Below, in pieces: positions 42,626-52,211 of a DNA stretch of 64,000 nt. The position numbers and the translations under genes are program-made. Under the pieces are notes generated by a model. It worked only from the letters and a program-made list of their open reading frames with translations, ran no database searches and had not been told where the DNA came from. How positions within the stretch are numbered: position 1 is the first letter of the stretch; each line of letters starts with the position of its first letter. Source of the stretch: Sphingomonas sp. (GTDB taxonomy: Bacteria > Pseudomonadota > Alphaproteobacteria > Sphingomonadales > Sphingomonadaceae); assembly GCF_030145815.1 (NCBI RefSeq), contig NZ_JAIXHL010000021.1, forward strand, positions 1 through 64,000, in the 5' to 3' direction.

Positions 42626-45244
42626 CTACACCCGCTGCAGCATCGCGTCCCCGACGGCGCGCTCCAGATCGGCCTGGGTGAAGGGCTTGTTGAGGCGGAG
42701 CAGATGTGCGGCCGCTTCGGCGGGGGTTTCGCCATAACCGGTGGCGAGGATGATCGGCAGCTCCGGACGCCGGGCGCGGACCCGGGCGATCAGTTCGGTG
42801 CCGGTCATGCCGGGCATCGCCTGATCGGTGATCAACAACCCGATATCGTCCCGTGCCGACAGCTGATCGAGCGCGGCGGGACCGGATTCGGCTTCGATCG
42901 CCTTATGCCCGAGGTCAGTGAGCAGATCGGCGGTGTTCATCAGCACCAGCGGGTCGTCATCCGCCACGAGCACGACGAGCGACCGGGTCGCGGCACGGCC
43001 CACGACATCGCGCGGCGCGGCGCGCGGCGCGCGCGCACAATCGCCCGCGACCGGCAGCCAGATATGGGCGTGCGTCCCCTTCCCCGGCGCACTCTCGATC
43101 TCCAGCATCCCGCCATTTTGCCGGGCAAAGCCGTGGATCATCGACAGGCCAAGGCCGGTGCCCTTGCCGACGCCCTTGGTGGTGAAGAAGGGTTCGGTCG
43201 CGCGGGCGAGCGTCGCGGCGTCCATGCCGGTCCCTTCATCGCTCACCGTCATGCGGACATAATGGCCCGACGTCAGGCCGCGCACCTCCCCGATGACCTC
43301 GCGCTCGACACCCTCGATGCGGATAAGGCCGCCATCGGGCATCGCGTCGCGCGCGTTCACGGCGAGGTTGACCAGCGCCATCTCCAGCTGATTCACGTCG
43401 GCGGAGACGGCGGGCAGGCGATCGGGAAAATCCATCTCGATCCGCCAGGACGGGCCGATCGTGCGTTCGAGCAGCCCGCGCATATCGGCGACCAATGCGG
43501 GGACGTCGATCCGTTCGGTCTTCAGCTCCTGCCGCCGGGCAAAGGCGAGCATGCGCTGGGTCAGCGCGGCGCCGCGGTCCGCCGCCTGCATCGAATTGTC
43601 GATCAGGCGCGTGATCTGTGCGTCGCCCTCCGGCAGGCGTTTGCGCAGCAATGTCAGGCCGCTCATGATCGCCATCAGCAGATTGTTGAAATCATGCGCG
43701 ACCCCGCCGGTCAGCTGGCCGATTGCCTCGATCTTCTGGCTCTGGAACAGCGCCTCGCGCGCGACTTCCAGCTCGCGCTGCGCTTCTTCGCGCTCGGTGA
43801 TGTCGCGGGTGATCTTGGCAAAGCCGATCAGCCTGCCGTCATCGTCATGGATCGCGTCGAGCACCACGCTGGCGCGGAAGCGCACGCCGCCCTTGCGCAT
43901 GCGCCAACCCTCGGCGGCGAAGCGCCCTTGTCGTCGCGCGGTTTCGAGGGCGCGCTGCGGCTCCCCGGCGGCGCGATCCTCCTCGGGATAGAAGGTCGAG
44001 AAATGGGCACCCATGATCTCGTCCGGGGTATAGCCCTTGATCCGCTGTGCCCCGGCATTCCAGCTGGCGACGATGCCGTCGGGGTCGAGCATGTAGATGG
44101 CATAGTCGGTCACGCCCTGCACCAGCAGGCGGAACTGGGTACGGCTCTGTTCCAGGGCGGCGGCGCGCTCATCGGCGCGGTGTTCCAGCTCCGCATTGAG
44201 CTGGCGCAGCTGTTCGGCGGTCTTGCGCAACTCCGCAGCGGCGGTGGTGCGCTCGACATGCGCCCAGCTGCGATCGGTCACCTCGCGGATCAGCGCGATC
44301 TCGTCCGGCGTCCAGACATGCGGCTCGGCATGGTGCGCCGCCATCAGCGCGATCAGCCGCCCGTCCTTGACCAGCGGCACGCAGCACGTCGCGGCGATGC
44401 CGATGGCATTGAAGGACGCGGCTTCATGCGCGGGAAGCTCATGCGCGATGTCGTCGAGGATCAGCGGGCGACCGGCATTGAGCTCACGCACCGCCTGTTC
44501 GCCGAACGCTGCAAGGCTGTAATGGCCGACGATCGACCGCAAACCGGGCCGCGCCCAATCGCCGCGGATGGTGAAGCCATCGCCGTCGGCGTCCATATCG
44601 GCATACGCGCAATTGGCGGCTCCCAGCTGGTTGGCGAGCATGCGCGTCGTGGTTGCGAGAATCTGCGACGGGTCGGTCGCGCTCCCGGCTTCGCGTGACA
44701 GCGCATCGAGGAACCGCAGCCGCGCCTCGCTTTCGCGCAGCGACACTTCGGCCAGTACGGAGTCGGTGGTTTCGACGACCACCGCCATCACCCCGCACGG
44801 ACGCCCGGAGTCATCGAACACCGGGGAGTAATCGAGGTCGAGCCAGCAATCCTCGAACGTACCGGTGCGGTTGAGCTTCAATTTGTGATTGCGATAAGCG
44901 AGCGTGCCGCCGGCCAGACCGACCTGCATCACGTGCGAATTGAAGTCAGCGACTTCGGGCCATGCCTCCAGCACCTTCATGCCGAGCAACCTTGGATGGC
45001 GCCCACCAGCAACGACCGAATATCCGCTATTGTAGATGAGGTGACCGTCCTCGCCCCACAACATCACCATCGGCACGGGCGAGTTAACCAGGAACCCGAC
45101 AATGCTGCGCAGGCTTTGCGACCAATCTTCGATCGCACCGACACTGGTCGTGGACCAGTCAAAGGCGGCGATGCGTGCGCCCATCTCTCCGCCTTTGGCC
45201 AGAAATGCGGGTACGTCCGCCACCCGAATTGCGCTGGATTCCAC
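42626..45244 (-). CDS. Hybrid sensor histidine kinase, PAS-GAF-PAS-HK-REC
   Basis: An 872-residue soluble kinase. Domains in order: PAS (about 35-155, LRSIVGFLVNSPVPMVMLWGEDGHLIYNSGYS), GAF (about 180-330, with LPAHEAASFNAIGIAATCCVPLVKDGRLIALMAAHH), a coiled-coil linker, PAS/PAC (FRLLVQGVTDYAIYMLDPDGIVASWNAGAQRIKGYTPDE), dimerisation helix with phosphoacceptor in GGVAHDFNNLLMAI, ATPase with NLAVNARDAMPDGG and GKGTGLGLSMIHG, and a C-terminal receiver (LVADDDPLVLMN, LITDQAMPGMTG). There is no transmembrane segment, so the signal is cytoplasmic. Start at GTG 45244 has GGAG at five bases; a 16-bp perfect palindrome sits just upstream. No separate response regulator is adjacent. Confidence 0.9.
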   Translation of the reverse strand: MESSAIRVADVPAFLAKGGEMGARIAAFDWSTTSVGAIEDWSQSLRSIVGFLVNSPVPMVMLWGEDGHLIYNSGYSVVAGGRHPRLLGMKVLEAWPEVADFNSHVMQVGLAGGTLAYRNHKLKLNRTGTFEDCWLDLDYSPVFDDSGRPCGVMAVVVETTDSVLAEVSLRESEARLRFLDALSREAGSATDPSQILATTTRMLANQLGAANCAYADMDADGDGFTIRGDWARPGLRSIVGHYSLAAFGEQAVRELNAGRPLILDDIAHELPAHEAASFNAIGIAATCCVPLVKDGRLIALMAAHHAEPHVWTPDEIALIREVTDRSWAHVERTTAAAELRKTAEQLRQLNAELEHRADERAAALEQSRTQFRLLVQGVTDYAIYMLDPDGIVASWNAGAQRIKGYTPDEIMGAHFSTFYPEEDRAAGEPQRALETARRQGRFAAEGWRMRKGGVRFRASVVLDAIHDDDGRLIGFAKITRDITEREEAQRELEVAREALFQSQKIEAIGQLTGGVAHDFNNLLMAIMSGLTLLRKRLPEGDAQITRLIDNSMQAADRGAALTQRMLAFARRQELKTERIDVPALVADMRGLLERTIGPSWRIEMDFPDRLPAVSADVNQLEMALVNLAVNARDAMPDGGLIRIEGVEREVIGEVRGLTSGHYVRMTVSDEGTGMDAATLARATEPFFTTKGVGKGTGLGLSMIHGFARQNGGMLEIESAPGKGTHAHIWLPVAGDCARAPRAAPRDVVGRAATRSLVVLVADDDPLVLMNTADLLTDLGHKAIEAESGPAALDQLSARDDIGLLITDQAMPGMTGTELIARVRARRPELPIILATGYGETPAEAAAHLLRLNKPFTQADLERAVGDAMLQRV

Positions 45245-45266
45245 GCTTGCTCCGCCATTCCCCCGC

Positions 45267-45282
45267 CGATGCACGTGCATCG
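45267..45282. promoter_or_regulatory. 16-bp perfect palindrome CGATGCACGTGCATCG
   Basis: An uninterrupted self-complementary 16-mer, 23-38 bp upstream of the hybrid kinase GTG. It would span a start region or a promoter-proximal operator. It also argues that the kinase does not start at the ATG contained in it (45280). Confidence 0.45.
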
Positions 45283-45386
45283 AGCCGGAGGATTGAACGC
45301 GTGCGCGAAACGATCGGTTCCGGCGGCGCTAAATTTTTGAGATTGCCGGCATTTGAAGTTGCCGCCGCTGCTTGGCAGCCCCCTCG

Positions 45387-45403
45387 CCCCTCCGCAGGAG
45401 GGG
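45387..45403. terminator. Hairpin downstream of guaB
   Basis: CCCCTCC-GCA-GGAGGGG, 24-40 bp after the guaB stop (minus strand). No T run follows on that strand. It may end or protect the guaB transcript. Confidence 0.35.
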
Positions 45404-45426
45404 AGCGGATAGTCCGGTCCGATGCC

Positions 45427-46947
<1,521 letters not shown>

Positions 46948-46959
46948 CTAGGGGGGAGG

Positions 46960-47367
46960 TCAGGTGATGAAGATTGCACGACACCTCACGAGCCGCCAAC
47001 GCTCTCCGGACTTCTTGACTTCGCAGCGATCGGATTTCAGAAAGTGCGGCGCGACGAAGGTTGTGGTTTCGATCGTCGCACTCAGCCGATCGACGGCATA
47101 GGTGGGGCGCGAAAAATAGAAACCGGTCCGGGAGTTTTCGCCGCCAATTCGGGGAGCTGCGACGCCCAAAGCTGCCCAGTTGCAACGGTATGTATAGATT
47201 TTGCCGGGAGCGATATCGAGTTCGGGGTAGAAAAGACGTCGAGGCGGAACCCGGCCCCAGCCAATCTCACTCCAGCCCGCCGCCGCAAGCATTACCTCGC
47301 AGTCCTCGCGCGATGCAATTTCGACATTCGACGCGACACCAAACAATAGCAGCAACGCTGAATGCAT
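46960..47367 (-). CDS. Small secreted cysteine-containing protein, unknown
   Basis: A 135-residue protein with a plausible signal peptide (MHSALLLLFGVASNVEIA) and four cysteines in the mature part (REDCEVML, YTYRCNWA, SDRCEVKK, LVRCRAIF), enough for two disulfides. AGGAGG lies seven bases before the ATG. No family recognised. The stretch is clearly lower in G and C than the guaB and lyase genes around it. It stands alone between them on the same strand. Confidence 0.6.
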   Translation of the reverse strand: MHSALLLLFGVASNVEIASREDCEVMLAAAGWSEIGWGRVPPRRLFYPELDIAPGKIYTYRCNWAALGVAAPRIGGENSRTGFYFSRPTYAVDRLSATIETTTFVAPHFLKSDRCEVKKSGERWRLVRCRAIFIT

Positions 47368-47392
47368 TTGCGCCCCTCCTACCCTTGCACAG

Positions 47393-48220
47393 TTATGCGA
47401 TATGCCCCGCCCGCGCGAGCAGCGCCTTCGCCTGATCGACATGCATCTCCTCGATCATCGCGTCCTTGTAGCGTTCCGCGCCGCCGGTGAACGCGGCGAC
47501 CAGTGCGCGCGCCTCCGCCAGTTCCGCCTCGGTCGGATCGAACGCGGCGCGGGCGATGTCGATCTGGTTGGGGTGGATCAGGCTCTTGCCGTCAAAGCCG
47601 AGCAGGCGGCCTTCGGCGCATTCCACGGCCAGCCCCTCGGGATCGTCCAGCCGGTTGAACACGCCGTCGAGCACCCACAATTCCCGCGCCCGCGCCGCCA
47701 GCACGACCAGCTGGAGCGACAGCGCCATCTGCGCGCGGCCCGCCGCTGGGGGTAGTTTTAGCGATGCCGCAAGGTCGTTGGTGCCGACGATCAGCCCGGC
47801 CAGTTCGACGCCCCAGCCGGTGGTGCTGGCGATCGGGCCAACATTCATCACCCCCGCCGCAGTCTCGATCATCGCCAGCACGGGGCGGTCGGCATAGAGC
47901 GCGGCATAGGTGATCGCCTCCGCCGTCTCGACCTTGGGCACGATGACATGGGTCGCGGCGGATTTCTTCACCGCCTTGAGGTCGGCCTTCCAGTGATCGC
48001 TGTCCTTGGCGTTGACGCGGACGCCGAACGGGCGGTCGCCAAAGCCCTCGACCGCCTTGACCGCCTCGCGCGCGGCTTCCTTGTCCTCGGCCTTCACTGC
48101 GTCCTCAAGGTCGAGGATCACCATGTCGGCGGCGAGGCCCCTAGCCTTCTCGATCGCGCGCGGGTTCGAAGCGGGCAGGAACAGCGCGGTGCGCGGCGGG
48201 GCGTAAATCGCTTTGCTCAT
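47393..48220 (-). CDS. HpcH/HpaI aldolase-citrate lyase family, CitE/malyl-CoA-lyase-like
   Basis: A 275-residue CoA-ester lyase of the CitE group. Expected features: RTALFLPASNPRAIEKA near the N-terminus, DMVILDLEDAV with metal-binding acidic residues, GVRVNAKDSDHWKADL (substrate Arg), MIETAAGVMN (metal-binding Glu), GTNDLAASL, and a C-terminal lid (GKSLIHPNQIDIAR, which is typical of malyl/citramalyl-CoA lyases). It probably cleaves an acyl-CoA such as malyl-, citramalyl- or methylmalyl-CoA, which would be consistent with acyl-CoA degradation elsewhere. It diverges from the SPFH gene. Confidence 0.88.
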   Translation of the reverse strand: MSKAIYAPPRTALFLPASNPRAIEKARGLAADMVILDLEDAVKAEDKEAAREAVKAVEGFGDRPFGVRVNAKDSDHWKADLKAVKKSAATHVIVPKVETAEAITYAALYADRPVLAMIETAAGVMNVGPIASTTGWGVELAGLIVGTNDLAASLKLPPAAGRAQMALSLQLVVLAARARELWVLDGVFNRLDDPEGLAVECAEGRLLGFDGKSLIHPNQIDIARAAFDPTEAELAEARALVAAFTGGAERYKDAMIEEMHVDQAKALLARAGHIA

Positions 48221-48266
48221 GCAGCCTCTATGCTAGGATAATCGACGATACGCGAGGGGAACCAAG

Positions 48267-49253
48267 ATGGAACTGACGGTCGGCGCATTTTTCATCCTGA
48301 TGGTGCTGGTGCTGATGTACCTGTTCGCCAGCATCAAGATCGTCCGCCAGGGCTATCACTACACGATCGAGCATTTCGGCCGCTTCACCACCGTCGCGCA
48401 GCCGGGGTTCAACCTGTATCCCGCATTCTTCTATCGCGTGGGCCGCCGCGTGAACATGATGGAGCAGGTGATCGATATTCCGGGTCAGGAAATCATCACC
48501 AAGGACAACGCCATGATCTCGACCGATGGCGTGGTGTTCTTTCAGGTGCTCGACGCGGCCAAGGCGGCTTACGAGGTGTCGGACCTGTATGTCGCGTTGC
48601 TCCAGCTGACCACGACGAACCTGCGCACCGTGATGGGGTCGATGGACCTTGATGAGACGCTGTCGAAGCGCGACGAGATCAATGCGCGGCTGTTGTCGGT
48701 GGTCGATCATGCGACGACGCCATGGGGGGTCAAGATCACCCGCGTCGAGATCAAGGACATCCGCCCGCCCGCCGATATCGTGAACGCGATGGGCCGCCAG
48801 ATGAAGGCGGAGCGCGAGAAGCGCGCCAACATCCTCGAGGCCGAAGGCAGCCGCGCGTCGGAAATCCTGCGCGCCGAAGGTCAGAAACAGGCCCGCATCC
48901 TCGAGGCCGAGGGTCGCAAGGAATCCGCCTTCCGCGACGCCGAGGCGCGCGAACGTGCCGCCGAGGCGGAGGCCAAGGCGACCGAGCTGGTCAGCCAGGC
49001 GGTCGAAAGCGGGTCGGCGCAGTCGCTCAATTACTTCATTGCGCAGAAATATGTCGAAGCGGTCGGCAAGTTCGCGACCAGCCCCAATGCCAAGACGATC
49101 CTGTTCCCGGTCGAGGCGACGCAACTCATCGGTACGCTGGGTGGCATCGGCGAACTGGCCAAGGAAGCGCTGAGCGGCAAGGACACGCCGCCCGCGCCCC
49201 CCGCCCCGCCCGCGCGGGTGCGTCAGTCGCCGTTCGGTGGCACCCAGGAATGA
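48267..49253 (+). CDS. SPFH/Band-7 membrane protein (QmcA-like)
   Basis: A 328-residue protein with one N-terminal membrane anchor (about 4-22, TVGAFFILMVLVLMYLFASI), the SPFH domain (IKIVRQGYHYTIEHFGRFTTVAQPGFNLYPAFFYRVGRRVNMMEQVIDIPGQEIITKDNAMISTDGVVFFQV), a long coiled-coil (MGRQMKAEREKRANILEAEGSRASEILRAEGQKQARILEAEGRKESAFRDAEARERAAEAEAKA), and an A/P-rich tail. These proteins form large membrane-domain assemblies. The gene is paired with an NfeD gene that overlaps its stop, the widespread SPFH-NfeD operon. Confidence 0.9.
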   Translation: MELTVGAFFILMVLVLMYLFASIKIVRQGYHYTIEHFGRFTTVAQPGFNLYPAFFYRVGRRVNMMEQVIDIPGQEIITKDNAMISTDGVVFFQVLDAAKAAYEVSDLYVALLQLTTTNLRTVMGSMDLDETLSKRDEINARLLSVVDHATTPWGVKITRVEIKDIRPPADIVNAMGRQMKAEREKRANILEAEGSRASEILRAEGQKQARILEAEGRKESAFRDAEARERAAEAEAKATELVSQAVESGSAQSLNYFIAQKYVEAVGKFATSPNAKTILFPVEATQLIGTLGGIGELAKEALSGKDTPPAPPAPPARVRQSPFGGTQE

Positions 49254-49714
49254 GCGACTGGCTGTCCGACCAGGCGGGGTTCGTCTGGCTGATCGTCGCG
49301 GCATTGCTCGCGATCTGCGAGCTGATGATCCCGGGCGTGTACCTGACCTTTCTCGCGCTCGGTGCGGCGGCGACGGGCGTGCTGGCGCTGCTCTTTCCCG
49401 AGCTGGGCGCAATCGGGCAGTTCATCAGCTTCGCCGCCTGGTCGACGGTCGCGGTGCTGGTCGGCAAGCGCTGGTACGGCGCAAACCCGGTGCCGAGCGC
49501 CGACCCCGACCTCAACAACCGCGCCGCGCGGATGATCGGGCAGAGCGTCACCGTGGTCGACGCGATCAGCGGCGGCAGCGGCCGGGTCCGCGTCGGTGAC
49601 GGTGAATGGCCGGCGGAGGGGCCTGACCTGCCCGCTGGGTCAAAGGCGCGGGTCGCCGATGTGCGCGGTGGCGTGGTGGTGGTCGAGGCGGTCGCAAGCC
49701 TGCCTGCGGACTGA
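49250..49714 (+). CDS. NfeD family protein
   Basis: A 154-residue protein with two to three membrane helices (about 9-27, 33-50, 58-76) followed by a C-terminal OB-fold domain (MIGQSVTVVDAISGGSGRVRVGDGEWPAEGPDLPAGSKARVADVRGGVVVVEAV), as in NfeD1b. It works with SPFH partners in membrane-domain organisation. ATG 49250 overlaps the SPFH stop by four bases. Confidence 0.9.
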   Translation: MSDWLSDQAGFVWLIVAALLAICELMIPGVYLTFLALGAAATGVLALLFPELGAIGQFISFAAWSTVAVLVGKRWYGANPVPSADPDLNNRAARMIGQSVTVVDAISGGSGRVRVGDGEWPAEGPDLPAGSKARVADVRGGVVVVEAVASLPAD

Positions 49715-49774
49715 GCTCCGCGCTTACCGGATTGAAGGAATTTCGCCGCTAACCCTGCGTCAGGGAGCGGATCG

Positions 49775-50965
49775 ATGTACGTTGAGCGGATCGACTGGGC
49801 GGAGCAGCGCAACGGGGTCGCGGTGGCGCGGCATTCCGGAATCGCCCGCGCCATCGATGCGCTGACGCCGCGGCTTGCTCCGGAGCATCGCTTCCTGCGC
49901 GCCGCGTGGTTCGGTGCAGCCGATGGCGGCGACGCTGCGACGCTGATCGCCTATCGTGGCGACGACACGCCGGTGGCGGCGATCCCGACGATCGGGTTCG
50001 GTCCGGCGTTGGTCGGCGCGCAGGCCGTGCCGGGCAGCTATTGGCCGTTCCGCGCGCTGCCGATCGCGGCGGATGCCAGTGCCGAAGAACTGGCCGAGTT
50101 CCTGTCGCATCCGGTGACGCTCGGCGCGCTGGGGCAGGTGTGGCGGCTCGGCCCGACCTATGCCGAAGATCCTGCGACACAGATCTTCTCACGCGCCGCG
50201 GCGATGGCCGGGTGGACGGTGCTGTCGCGCCCGCTGGGTCGCACCTTCATCTTCGTTCCGGCAACGGGCTGGCCGCGTGCATCGACGCGGCGGCGATTGG
50301 CCAATTATGCGCGGCAGCTGGACCAACAGGGCGCGGTCACGATCGAATGCGTGCGCGGCGCCGGATGGAGCGCGGCACTGCTCGACGATCTGGGCGCGAT
50401 CGAGCAGGCGAGCTGGGTCGGGCGCGCAACCGACGGCACCGGTGCCAAATTCCTGTCCGAAACGCGCCGCGCCGACTGGCGCCGCGTTCTGCGCGATCCG
50501 GTGCTGGCCGAGATGCTGATGGCAACCGTGCTGCGCGTCGATGGGCGACCGATCGCCTTCTCGTTCGACCTGCTGACCCCGCCGGTCCAGTACAGCATCG
50601 CCAGCAGCTATGACGAAGCCTTCGCCGCCTATCGCCCCGGCAAGCTGGTCACCGCGCATCTGGTCGGGCAGGCGGAAGCGCTGGGCGTCGAGCGGATCGA
50701 TTTCGGCTCGGGTGACTCCGGGTACAAACGCGAGATGGGCGCGGAAGCAGGCTCGCGGATCGTCGACCTGTTGCTGGTGCGCAACCGCGCAGCCTCGTCG
50801 CTGCTCCAGCTGCGCTGGGGCCCGGAATGCGCCATCGCCGCCGAAGCCTATCGCACCGCCAGCCTGCTCCGCCACGCCGCCCGCGCGCGCAAGGGGCGCA
50901 GCCGGATCGACATGCTGATGGCGATGGGCGCGATTGCGGCGGCGGCGATCAGTTTCGGGGAATAG
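49775..50965 (+). CDS. GNAT-family acetyltransferase (CelD/FemAB-like)
   Basis: A 396-residue protein with two GNAT-like folds, the second around IAFSFDLLTPPVQYSIASSYDEAFAAYRPGKLVTAHLVGQAEALGVERIDFGSGDSGYKREMG, the conserved end of the CelD/BcsL and FemAB-like acetyltransferase family (PF13480). RASTRRRLANYARQLDQQG is the conserved helix preceding it. The family acts in polysaccharide or lipid modification; substrate unknown. A C-terminal hydrophobic helix (AMGAIAAAAIS) may attach it to the membrane. It is monocistronic. Confidence 0.85.
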   Translation: MYVERIDWAEQRNGVAVARHSGIARAIDALTPRLAPEHRFLRAAWFGAADGGDAATLIAYRGDDTPVAAIPTIGFGPALVGAQAVPGSYWPFRALPIAADASAEELAEFLSHPVTLGALGQVWRLGPTYAEDPATQIFSRAAAMAGWTVLSRPLGRTFIFVPATGWPRASTRRRLANYARQLDQQGAVTIECVRGAGWSAALLDDLGAIEQASWVGRATDGTGAKFLSETRRADWRRVLRDPVLAEMLMATVLRVDGRPIAFSFDLLTPPVQYSIASSYDEAFAAYRPGKLVTAHLVGQAEALGVERIDFGSGDSGYKREMGAEAGSRIVDLLLVRNRAASSLLQLRWGPECAIAAEAYRTASLLRHAARARKGRSRIDMLMAMGAIAAAAISFGE

Positions 50966-50982
50966 CGCGGGCCTGCAGTTGG

Positions 50983-51183
50983 TCAGCCGCTACGCCTCAC
51001 ATAAGGCCGTACGAACAGATACATGCCGGTGACGATCAGCAGCGCGAGCGGTGCCAGCGGCGCATAGGTGATCGCGGCGGGCGGCGGGCCGAAGACCATC
51101 GCGATGAAATTGGCGGCCACGCTGAGCGTCAATGCGAGGCCGAGCCAGCGATGGCTCGCGCGGATCCAGTGATGTCGCATCAT
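50983..51183 (-). CDS. Small two-helix membrane protein, unknown
   Basis: A 66-residue protein with helices around 14-32 (LGLALTLSVAANFIAMVFG) and 41-58 (LAPLALLIVTGMYLFV), and basic ends. GAGGGGGGCG lies directly upstream of the ATG, which is eight bases after the stop of the VOC gene, so the three genes AraC-VOC-small protein form one transcript. No family recognised; two-helix proteins of this type are common in sphingomonads. Confidence 0.65.
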   Translation of the reverse strand: MMRHHWIRASHRWLGLALTLSVAANFIAMVFGPPPAAITYAPLAPLALLIVTGMYLFVRPYVRRSG

Positions 51184-51191
51184 CGCCCCCC

Positions 51192-51596
51192 TCAGCGCTC
51201 GACCAGCTTCCAGCCATTGCCGGACGGATCGCGAAAACTGGCATCGACCGCGCCGTAGCGCTCGACCGGCTCCTGGGTGAATTCTACGCCGCGCGCCCGC
51301 ATCTCGGCATAAGCGGTGCGACAATCCTTTACCGACAGCACGAGCGGCGGCATCGCGCCCTTTGCCACCGCCGCGTCCAGCATTTGCGCCGTCGCATCGT
51401 CGACCATCGGCGCGCCGGGCTTGAACAGACCGAGCTGGAAGCCGTCCTGCCCTGGATATTGCACGGTCAGCCAGCGGAAATTGCCGTTGCGCACATCGCT
51501 GTGCACGCGAAAGCCAAGCTTGCCGACATAGAAATCCAGCGCCTCATCCTGATCGCGCACATAGATGCCGACGACCTGTACCCCTTCCATCGTCAT
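51192..51596 (-). CDS. VOC family (glyoxalase-like) protein
   Basis: A 134-residue protein of the vicinal oxygen chelate fold: MTMEGVQVVGIYVRDQDEALDFYVGKLGFRVHSDV (first beta-alpha-beta-beta-beta unit) and a second unit with LSVKDCRTAYAEMRARGVEFTQEPVERYGAVDASFRDPSGNGWKLVER. Metal ligands of glyoxalase I are partly replaced, so this is probably a lyase-, dioxygenase- or resistance-like member of unknown substrate. The start overlaps the end of the AraC-type gene by four bases. Confidence 0.85.
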   Translation of the reverse strand: MTMEGVQVVGIYVRDQDEALDFYVGKLGFRVHSDVRNGNFRWLTVQYPGQDGFQLGLFKPGAPMVDDATAQMLDAAVAKGAMPPLVLSVKDCRTAYAEMRARGVEFTQEPVERYGAVDASFRDPSGNGWKLVER

Positions 51597-52084
51597 GTCT
51601 CCTCAACGAGTGACGCCGGGGTAACGCCAGCGGCACGGCGGCGCTTCTCCGAAACTGCTATCTTCAAGCCGGGGCGCTCGGCGGCGCGCAGATAGCATTG
51701 CGGCATCGCGGGCCGGGCGACGGTCTGGGCTCGCAACTCGGTCGGCGTCTTGCCGGTAATATCGCGGACGGTGCGGCTGAAACTGCCCAGGCTGCTCCAT
51801 CCGGTCTGGAAGGCGATATCGGTGATCGACGCATCGGTCTCGCGCAGCAGCGCCGCCGCCCGCTCGACCCGCCGCGTGAGCAAATAGCGATGCGGGGGGA
51901 CGCCGAATGCCTGGCGGAACGCCCGCGCGAAATGGGCCGGCGACACCCCGCTAATCCGGGCGAGCCGCGCCACTGGCCACTCCTCGTGCGAGGCAGCGTC
52001 GATGCGATCCCGGGCGCGCAACAGCCGGCGCAGCAGGCGGGGGGCCTGAATGATCGAAGGAAGAGCCTCAGTCGGTTCGTTCAT
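51593..52084 (-). CDS. AraC-family transcriptional regulator (DNA-binding unit only)
   Basis: A 163-residue protein consisting mainly of an AraC two-HTH domain: ARLARISGVSPAHFARAFRQAFGVPPHRYLLTRRVERAAALLRETDASITDIAFQTGWSSLGSFSRTVRDITGKTPTELRAQ. No ligand-binding domain is present, giving a short regulator like MarA/SoxS type, with an added C-terminal extension (LRAAERPGLKIAVSEKRRRAAGVTPASLVEET). ATG 52084 is taken because it begins at the domain boundary (MNEPTEALPS). It is first in an operon with VOC and small membrane genes, which it may control. Confidence 0.85.
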   Translation of the reverse strand: MNEPTEALPSIIQAPRLLRRLLRARDRIDAASHEEWPVARLARISGVSPAHFARAFRQAFGVPPHRYLLTRRVERAAALLRETDASITDIAFQTGWSSLGSFSRTVRDITGKTPTELRAQTVARPAMPQCYLRAAERPGLKIAVSEKRRRAAGVTPASLVEET

Positions 52085-52211
52085 TGCCGCACGATGATGC
52101 CCGCCCGCAGGGCGATGCACAACGCGCGCTGTTCCAGCGAGGGGGTGGCATGGCGCAGGGCGCGCGCTAAGGTAACGTCAGCAACCACCCTCCCGCGTAT
52201 CCGGAGCCCGC

